64,000 nucleotides of DNA, taken from Synaphobranchus kaupii (lineage: Eukaryota; Chordata; Actinopteri; Anguilliformes; Synaphobranchidae). A program made the translations under genes and the position numbers. The notes under the pieces were generated by a model, which was not told where the DNA came from, ran no database searches, and saw nothing but the letters and a program-made list of their open reading frames with translations. The stretch lies in assembly GCA_029718625.1 (NCBI GenBank), contig CM056377.1:99627243-99691242 (forward strand), in the 5' to 3' direction. Of this stretch, positions 56,400-64,000 are shown in pieces (position 1 is the first letter of the stretch; every line of letters starts with the position of its first letter).

Positions 56400-59300
56400 T
56401 GACAGCACAGGTGTTTGTGTCCTAGGCCTCTCTGGTAAAATGAAAAAAGATGGGAAAGGTTATTTATACAGAGATTGGTGTGTAACTCCCATGTGTGTGC
56501 ATCTGTGCAGATCTGTAAAAGCACAAAACAATTCTGCCATAACTGTCAAATACATCTTACAGTTTTTTGTTACTTGTATGTTTTGTTGCTTTTATTTAAA
56601 AATATTTTTATTTTATTTTAAAATAAACCAAATACTATATATGGCGACATAAATAATGCATGCTCAAATGTGTCATTGAAATGTATGGCCAGTCCATTTT
56701 ATTATATGACTGTGTGATCCCCCTGTTGTAAAATCGATGCCTATTAAAAGTAGCTACACTGAAAAATATCCTCCCTGTATTCTATGATCATGACAATTAA
56801 AAATTTGTAATAAAGTAGAGGGAAGGTTATGCTGATGGTAAAAAAACACTATTTCCTATGAATAAAATCTCATATATCAGAAAATATAAATATATTATAC
56901 TGTTTAAAGGGGCTAATTACGTGCTGCATTTAAATGGTGAATAAAGGATGAAACACAGCTCTATGTAATCTCTATTCATATACACATGTTTATTGGACAA
57001 TAAAATGTAAGAATTTCTGCTTTGTTTCCTTCTAGAGACTTCACCAGAGGTGAAAATATTTTGTGGAACTGGGTAAAAACAAATGAATTGGGTCTATTTT
57101 AATTGTGATTCACTGCAAAACCCAGAGACAAGCATTTCATTGCAATTACCTGAGAATGGTTGTTTGCACAAGCGTATAAGTGTTATTCGCTCATATCCTC
57201 CAATTTTGTTACGTCAGTCGCAATGGGAATCCTCTTGTATTAAACCAAGCAAGATCTAGGGCATCCAAGTCTCTGGCTCAGTTTTTCAAATAACAATGTT
57301 GTTCTGATCTCCAAACAGAGCTACCAATTAAATTTCAATTGTTTTGGAAGAGAAGGGTGATTGTACTGGTCATACTGTTCAATGCAGAATAGATTTTTTA
57401 TCTACAGAAAAAATAAATAAGTTCTGCTTTTTAAAAAATAGGAGACCGTTCCCTTTTATGTCCATTTAGAGATTACTTTTGACTGAAGCCACATATTCAC
57501 TCAAACGAACAGGAACTCTTCATTTGATAAAGCAGAAGTTTAGCGCACCACTTTCCCTTCAGTTTTTTTCAGTGTCCATTTATAATTGTAACATAACTGC
57601 TGTGGAATGGCATCTATGGTTTCTTTTGGAATTGACTTAGTTTACATTGAAATCACTTGTTATCTAAGCATACACGTACAAGCACTGCTTTAGTTAAACC
57701 GCGCTGTCTTTGTGCCAACTGGACTCAATAATCAGTAATATCAGTAAGTAAACTGATGATATTTATAATCAGTCTCATACTCATTCTCAACTTTTTATAA
57801 TAGTGATAAATATCCTATCACAGTAACAGAAATGACAAATTATGGCGTTAATGTTAGTGAAAGAAAATAAATGTATTTAAGTTGTATCTTAATATCAAGC
57901 ACCAGAGGGAGCTATTTATCTTCACACTGTATATCAACGACAAATGCAGATTACTATACCGTATCATGAAGCACAAGGGGGAGCTATATGTTGTACCCTG
58001 ATAGTTTGCAAGAGATTTGTTTTGCTATAAGGCGACAATAGAAAATCTCAGGCTTTTTAGACGACATTTCGGGCCACAGTTTCTGGTAGTGCTCTGTGTT
58101 AGTGATTCATCGGTCGCTGGTAAAGGGAATTCCCTCCAGGAAGGCAAAATGGTCGCACAGGATGTGGTGGCGTAGTGGACGAAAGAATTTGACGTTGACA
58201 TTTTGATCAGTAGTTTGGCTGTTTTTTTCATCTGTGGGTGTAATAGAACAGACACATCTGCTTCATCCGACACACTCATCCAGCGAGCTATCCTGTATTA
58301 CACTATTATACATAATATTACTGAGGACTTGTTCACCAAATCAATCAAGACTGACATATTAAATACAGAAGATGGTTTTATAACATGAAAACAGTTTAAT
58401 AATAAACTTGAACTCAAGGTTACGTTTGAAACCAGCAAAAAGTTTACATAGCCCATATGTATATGTATCCCATTAACTGGTTTGCACAACTGATGCCTAG
58501 AATTTGGCGTTCTTTGTCTATTTTGTTGTTGAATTTATTTCTACAGTATATTGTATTTTTAATCTGTAATTTGATGGCTATGTTGTCTTGAAGGGCAAAG
58601 ACAGGTATGTGGCTTGGCTTCTGCCAGTCAGGTATCTTTAAAAACTTAGATGCATACTGACTGTTTATTATATGTGCACTTGATGAAGACGAGCAAAGAA
58701 AGCAATGTGTGCTCATTGCTCAAAATTATTTGGATATTATATATTTTTTAATTCTAATGCAGCTGTCCGGAGAAAATAAAATTTATATTTTTTTGCCAAA
58801 AACACATCTGTCTCACAATTATTCACACCACAAATTGTTTTCAATAAAATTCAACAAAAATAAATGTTTGTTAAAATGTTATTTTTAAGTTCATCCTGAA
58901 CTTTTTTTAGATTTATATTGTGGCCTCCCATGGGTTCCTGTATCACTGGGGTAAAAAACTGAAGACACATGTAAAATTCACATCCATCACCATAGGGAAA
59001 GGCAAAGAGCACTCCGAAGAAACACGACAAGGAGTTAGTCGTGGAGTTAGATTCGCAAATCAGGAGCTGGTTGCAAATGAACAAAAACTAAGCATACCAC
59101 TTTCCACTATTAAGTTAATAATGACAATGTAACCACTGGGGCTGTAGCAAACCTGCCTGCTAGAGGAAAAGTGTATCTATTTAATAATTTATAATAATCA
59201 ACTAAGGAAGCAATCCATCTTCAAATATATCTAATTATATGGAAATAAAATTATTCAACAAGTGCCGTTGTTGAAGCTAACAATTCTTTTCTGGATGTAT

Positions 59301-59920
59301 TTAGAATGAGGCACTTATTGTATCTTTCTCATTGATATCAACAGAATCATATGTTGCACTGTCTGATTACTCTGGCATATAATGTGTGCAGTTCTGCACC
59401 AGCGAGTTTAATAGAGTTCAAAAAGTGTAAAATTTAGACTTTACATAACATTGATATTGACATTACATTAATCATTCCCCCATGAAAGAGGAGCAGCTCA
59501 AAATGCCAGTTTTTATTCACTTCCAGCCCATGACCCTCATACAGTAATACAAGTTATTTTTATAGTCACTGAATGACTTGAAAAATATAAAAGGTACATG
59601 TGATTTTTTTGTGTGTGTGTTTGGTTAAATCTGTTGCCTACTCCCAGTCTAATAGAATGCGTAATAAACAAATATGAACAACACTGAATGTTTAAAATAG
59701 CACATTACATCATTGTTACTTGTAAAATTAATTTTACAATTTTGCATAGTAATTTAACTGGAGAGTCGATTAATCGAAAACTACTTAGCTAATGAAATGT
59801 TATTAATGAAAACATTGGAACGCAATTTATGCTGGAAATTGAGGAATAACAGCTAAAACCTGATGTATGGTTCAAGGGTTAAAAAATCAAACAAACCAGT
59901 GAAGGGTTAAAAAATGGGTG
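56400..59920. other. mir-101 downstream region without recognised genes
   Basis: AT-rich. Short open frames near 58025-58279 and 58851-59132 have no recognisable domain or good splice context. Isolated ACCAGAGGGAGCTAT motifs recur at 57901 and, diverged, at 57973. Confidence 0.45.
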
Positions 59921-59923
59921 CTG

Positions 59924-60040
59924 TTAGACTGAAAGCCAAAAGAACCAATCATTACCGCTGTCAAAGACAAAGCCGTGTTTTATTAGACTGAAAGCCAAAA
60001 GAACCAATCATAAACGCTGTCAAAGACAAAGCAGTGTTTT
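59924..60040 (+). repeat. Two tandem ~58-bp units, each with a CCAAT box
   Basis: TTAGACTGAAAGCCAAAAGA followed by ACCAATCAT is repeated at 59924-59981 and 59983-60040 with few changes, ending in CTGTCAAAGACAAAGC. Both units hold CCAATCA (59945 and 60004), about 260-350 bp upstream of the first donor of the next gene. Confidence 0.93.
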
Positions 60041-60099
60041 CTTTTTTCGATAATAGAACCTTGCTTCGCCTTGACACAGAAGACAAGACACACTGTGAG

Positions 60100-60299
60100 A
60101 GAATCCGAAAGCTTTAGCATTTAGCTGTATAGCCTACTAACTGCCAAGCCCCCGGTGGATCTGAATCCTGAAATACTCATAATTTCTATCCACCCTCATT
60201 TCATTATTATAGAATCGCGAACAGTTCCTTGGGATATGGTAGAAGTTGTCGATGAGCAACTACGGAAGTAGTTAGCGAGCTGTCTTGCTAATTTGCTTG
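60100..60299 (+). promoter_or_regulatory. Candidate 5' UTR exon/promoter of a plus-strand gene (jak1 by synteny)
   Basis: AATTTGCTTG at 60290-60299 is followed by a perfect donor GTAAGTTG. The tandem CCAAT repeat lies upstream and a coding-type exon with a good acceptor lies 550 bp downstream. The start of the exon is not defined. Confidence 0.45.
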
Positions 60300-60847
60300 G
60301 TAAGTTGCTTTTATGTTCTTAATCGCGATTGAACGTCAATGGCTAGAATGGTCCAGGCATCTTGCTAAGCTATGTATGGAGACTGTAACGTTAATGTTAC
60401 TGTGTTAGCAAGGCCTCGGAGCTGACAGTAGTCTACTAGTAGCGAGTTAGCTAGCACTGCTACTAGTCATTTGCGTAAAGCTAGCTAACATTAATTGGAA
60501 TCCTCAGCTTTTCTAACTAGCAGGGTAGCAGTGTAGGAAAATGAATGCTAAGCCAATAACACTGGCTAGTCGAATTAATATTCTATATAATCTAGCTAAC
60601 GTTACATGCAAGTCTTTATAGGAAGTATAACGTTAGCTTCCTTGCTAGATGCCTCCTGTCTGAAATAATAGATGATAGCGCCTGTATTTTTTTAACTAAC
60701 GTTAGTTAGCTGTCCATTGTCATATAACAAAACGACTAACGTTAGGTTAAGAATATCAGCTAGCTTGTTGTTCGGTAGCTAAGTGAAAGTGGTGTGTAGC
60801 TTGTTAGCTAGCCTAGGTAATATAGGTTAATAACGTAACATACCCAG

Positions 60848-60928
60848 ATAACATGCCATCGCCGAGATGTTTTTCTTGGTTGCTTCGTAAAGAGAAAGGC
60901 CGGGGAAAAGACTACATTAATAATGACG
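60848..60928 (+). CDS. Candidate first coding exon, unrecognised protein (possibly a jak1 5' exon)
   Basis: The acceptor ATACCCAG is followed by ATAAC, then ATG at 60853. The 25 codons read MPSPRCFSWLLRKEK, then GRGKDYINND and one base of the next codon at donor GTATGA. The Cys-Phe-Ser-Trp start with a basic stretch does not match the canonical JAK1 N-terminus as I know it, nor any protein I recognise. jak1 is suggested only by gene order and strand (JAK1 is divergent from AK4 in other vertebrates). It could be an alternative jak1 start or another gene. The rest lies outside the window. Confidence 0.4.
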
Positions 60929-61301
60929 GTATGATTGGCTAGCTAACTTAGCTACGAATCGTTTCTCAAATTAAAGCCAAGGCAAAGAATGGCGAAAGTT
61001 TAAACAATACAATGAATCCGTACACTCATTTCTGTTTATTCAAACAGCTGCATTTTGGGATTTTTAATTTGCTTTGACTTTGGCCTTATTTTGAATTTAA
61101 TTTAAGATTTATACAGTAACGTTACACATCAATCAACATTTTTGTTCACACTTCAATGTAAATGTGTCAGGGTTAGACAAGAGGCTAATTTACATCCGAG
61201 TAGGTCAACAACATAACAATTAGGCCTACTACAATAAAGTTAAAAAGAAAAAAAATTGTGTTTAGTGTTTGTCAGTTGCTTGTTGACTCAGACATTCCTT
61301 C

Positions 61302-61734
61302 GTTAGGCGAACGTTACTTGAAGGAACCATAAAACTGGTCAGCTACATCTGAAGGATGAACGCATTTTTTAACATTTTCATATTGCATGTCTCCATAATT
61401 CACAAATAAACAGGCTCAATGTCTTCCTTCTAGACACCCAAAACACATGCAATACAATTTCTGAAGCACACATACAAACTAATTATACAATATATAACAT
61501 ATAACCTGTATTGCTATTATCGTCCCAAATCAGCCTCCAACAGGTAGGCTCAGTAGGCGCGAAGCACCATTTTCATCAGATCAAAACCATACTGAGGAAA
61601 AGGTTACCCGTCTAATGCAAATCTCAAGCATAGACCGTAAAAAAATAAATTAAATATTAGAGGTACAGACCAATATTTAAAATGATAATATTATATATAT
61701 AATTTATTTATAAAATAAATCTCAAGCTGCGCTG
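61302..61734 (+). repeat. Segmental duplication, copy 1
   Basis: Shares GTTAGGCGAACGTTACTTGA, GGTCAGCTACATCTGAAGGA and AGTAGGCGCGAAGCACCATT with copy 2 at 62379-62768, over about 400 bp. It differs by one 90-bp block (61386-61474), which recurs inverted at 62987-63074. Confidence 0.92.
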
Positions 61735-61842
61735 AAACTTTTGAGCCATTCAAATTCCAAGTCAGCAGCTGCCCACTTCTATGGATCATGCCATGGAAGG
61801 ACATAGCCTGAACAAGTTGGTGATTGCCTATAATGGCCCTAT

Positions 61843-61864
61843 TATTATTATTATTATTATTATT
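61843..61864. repeat. (ATT)n microsatellite
   Basis: Seven ATT units. Confidence 0.95.
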
Positions 61865-62378
61865 GCCTGAATGGCTGTTATAAAATAGTTGACTTGTCAA
61901 ATGAATTGTGAATTGTTCTGCAGTGTAGGCTACAGGCAATCAATGCACTATGTCTAATGTGCAAATATGGGCATATTGGCTGTGGTGAATAGTCAGAAAT
62001 GCTTTCATTAGCCTGTAAGTTGTATGCCACAGTTGTTTTGGTGCCATGGCCAAAAGGTAACATGTTTGTGCAACGGGGAGTGTTTCAGTTGTGGTTTATT
62101 TGAATGTTTACTTTTTTCAGCCATAATAAACACGTTTTCAAATACCCAACAAAAATTTGTGAAGTGGTCGAACACAAAACCTTTGCTGAATTAATGGCAT
62201 TTGTAAGGGGAAGATCTCTATAAACTATTGGGATGATGTGCTCATCTGTTGTTTGAAAGTAAGTCACTTGACTCAAGGCTTTGATCGAATCAAAGGCATC
62301 CTTTGTGTGTGTTTGAGGGAGATATGTACAGTAAGCTAGGCAAACTACTGTACTACTGTACAGTAGTTTGTACAGTAA

Positions 62379-62768
62379 GTTAGGCGAACGTTACTTGAAG
62401 TAGCCATAAAACTGGTCAGCTACATCTGAAGGATGAACGCACTTTTTAATATTTTCATATTGCGTTTTACGTCGGTACAAATGTTTAATGTCCGGCAAAA
62501 AAACTAAATAAACTAATTATACAATATATAACATATAACCTGTATTGCTATTATCGTCCCAAACCAGCCTCCAACAGGTAGGCTCAGTAGGCGCGAAGCA
62601 CCATTTTCATCAGATCAAAACCATACTGAGAAAAAGGTTACCCGGCTAATGCCAATCTGAAGCATAGACCGTAAAAAAAAAAAAAAAAAATCTTAGAAGT
62701 ACAGACCAATATATAAAATAATAATATAATATATAATTTATTTATAAAATAAATCTCAAGCTGCGCTG
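62379..62768 (+). repeat. Segmental duplication, copy 2
   Basis: The second copy of the unit at 61302-61734, with an A18 run near 62675 where copy 1 has A7. It is followed by a 44-bp direct duplication (62800-62887, unit AGACCATCAGTTCTGTATAC...). Confidence 0.92.
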
Positions 62769-62799
62769 CATCACAATATAGAAATGCGGGGAGTGGACA

Positions 62800-62887
62800 G
62801 ACCATCAGTTCTGTATACAGTATGCTTGAGCCCATGTTGATGAGACCATCAGTTCTGTATACAGTATGCTTGAGCCCATGTTGATGG
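62800..62887 (+). repeat. 44-bp direct repeat, two copies
   Basis: The unit starting AGACCATCAGTTCTGTATAC and ending CATGTTGATG occurs twice in tandem without differences. Confidence 0.93.
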
Positions 62888-63119
62888 CAGAATTACATTT
62901 TCATGCATGCATACTCCCCCAGCCCTGCAGAGTGAGATAAACTATCTATATTGCCTGGAAATTAAACTCTGTAAGCAACTGGAATGTGTGCTTCAGAAAT
63001 TGTATTGCATGTGTTTTGGGTGTCTAGAAGGAAGATATTGAGCCTGTTTATTTGTGAATTATGGAGACATGCAAATTATGCATGTGTAATTTCTGCCTGT
63101 GTACAACTTGTTGAATTAA

Positions 63120-63862
63120 AGGGATAGTTCGGAATTTTGGACATAATGTCTCAATTACGACTTACCCATGTAGTTGATTGATGGAAACCATTTTCAGCTA
63201 ATTCCATGCTGTCCCTTCTTTTGGACATACACACGTTGCTAATGCTAGCGCAACTCTAAGGTAACCGGTAGCATCCACTACCAAACGCACTTAAACACTG
63301 CACAGTGCACCCAAAGCAAATAAAATACGACGACAGTCTATCGGGGTTATTTTGAGTGTTTATGCCATCATTTTTTAAATCAACCTATCGTTGAATCCTT
63401 TACTTTGTGCTGACCTATATTCTCCGTGGATGTACGGCGGCGGAGCGATACTTTACGTTACCTACGAATGTAGTGCTAGCGCTGGTCGACTACAACAACA
63501 AAGAAGAGCAACAAGTTGCAATGGCCACATTCGCTCCGCCGCCGTACTTCCACAGAGAATATAGGTCAGCACAAAGTAAAGGATTCAAGGATAGTTTGAC
63601 TTCAAAAATGATGGTATAAACACTCAAAATAACCCCGATAGACTGTCGTCGTATTTTATTTGCTTTGGGTGCACTGTGGATTGTTTAAGTGCGTTTGGTA
63701 GTGGATGCTACCGGTTACCTTAGAGCTGCGCTAGCATTAGCAACGTGTGTATGTCCAAAAGAAGGGACAGCATGGAATTAGCTGAAAATGGTTTCCATAA
63801 ATCAACTACATCATGGGTAAGTCGTAATTGAGACATTATGTCCAAAATTCCGAACTATCCCT
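63120..63862. mobile_element. Kolobok/T2-like foldback MITE at TTAA
   Basis: TTAA (63116-63119, 63863-63866) flanks AGGGATAGTTCGGAATTTTG and its inverse. The arms are about 340 bp each, so nearly the whole element is a palindrome (inner arms GTACGGCGGCGGAGCG and complement). The TTAAAGGGATAG border matches the T2/Kolobok pattern and the ends of the element at 24865-26276. Non-coding. Confidence 0.9.
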
Positions 63863-64000
63863 TTAAGGGGGTGTTTAAAATGTTGGCTTTACTATTGATA
63901 CCACTGTTAAAAGCTTTATTTGGAAAGGATGTTTGTGGTGACAACACTAACTAACATAATAAGAAACAGCCTGTTGATTTCAGAACTATGGACATAACAC

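Noticed and set aside
58025..58279. 84-codon minus-strand frame
   Set aside because: No recognisable motif and no splice sites or gene context. Length is within chance expectation.
58851..59132. Overlapping frames on both strands near 58.9-59.1 kb
   Set aside because: The peptide HWGKKLKTHVKF is not recognised and there is no splice support. Likely repeat-derived.

Overview
The window is vertebrate nuclear DNA from a ray-finned fish, read mainly from two intron-rich genes on the minus strand and a conserved microRNA. The order, from position 64000 down to 1, is a putative jak1 5' end (+ strand), mir-101 (+), ak4 (-), dnajc6/auxilin (-). From general knowledge this matches the human 1p31 block JAK1 - MIR101-1 - AK4 - DNAJC6, with the same relative orientations. 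The dense teleost-type repeats (Sleeping Beauty-like Tc1 ends, L2 tails, Kolobok/T2-like TTAA elements) fit a teleost. The order or species cannot be fixed from sequence alone.

Layout. Positions 1-17742: dnajc6, 5' half only. Six coding exons join in frame from the start ATG at 17742 to 1399, about 257 codons covering the N-terminus and the PTEN-like phosphatase domain. The C2, clathrin-binding and J-domain exons lie beyond position 1. Its introns hold a Tc1-type palindromic element (4249-5155), a hAT-like remnant (3411-3717), an L2 LINE fragment (8941-9765) and other repeats. Positions 17743-19317: dnajc6 upstream region with another Tc1-type palindromic element. Positions 19318-32656: a 13-kb nest of transposons, at least five deep. 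Positions 32660-40426: old Tc1 transposase remains, palindromic elements and hairpins. Positions 40427-50100: ak4, five coding exons giving a complete 231-codon adenylate kinase plus a noncoding first exon. Positions 50100-60000: no protein-coding gene seen, but mir-101 at 56315-56395 with candidate upstream exons. Positions 60000-64000: a candidate promoter and first exons of a plus-strand gene that leaves the window (by synteny jak1), then duplications and a TTAA foldback element.

The most unusual content is the nest at 19.3-32.7 kb. An 11.2-kb element (20075-31312) has very long terminal inverted repeats and a 6-bp target duplication. Each terminal repeat contains a CCAAT motif, an ATG and a perfect splice donor pointing inward, so each end looks like a promoter plus first exon. 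It sits inside one copy of a GGGCCC-ended element family and itself carries a second copy of that family, which shows the empty target site. Separately, the same roughly 660-bp palindromic interior occurs inside Tc1-type transposons with three different kinds of ends, including a Sleeping Beauty-type end.

The ordinary genes work in different pathways: auxilin uncoats clathrin vesicles with Hsc70, and AK4 is a mitochondrial-matrix adenylate kinase-family protein. Their proximity is ancestral synteny rather than an operon-like arrangement.
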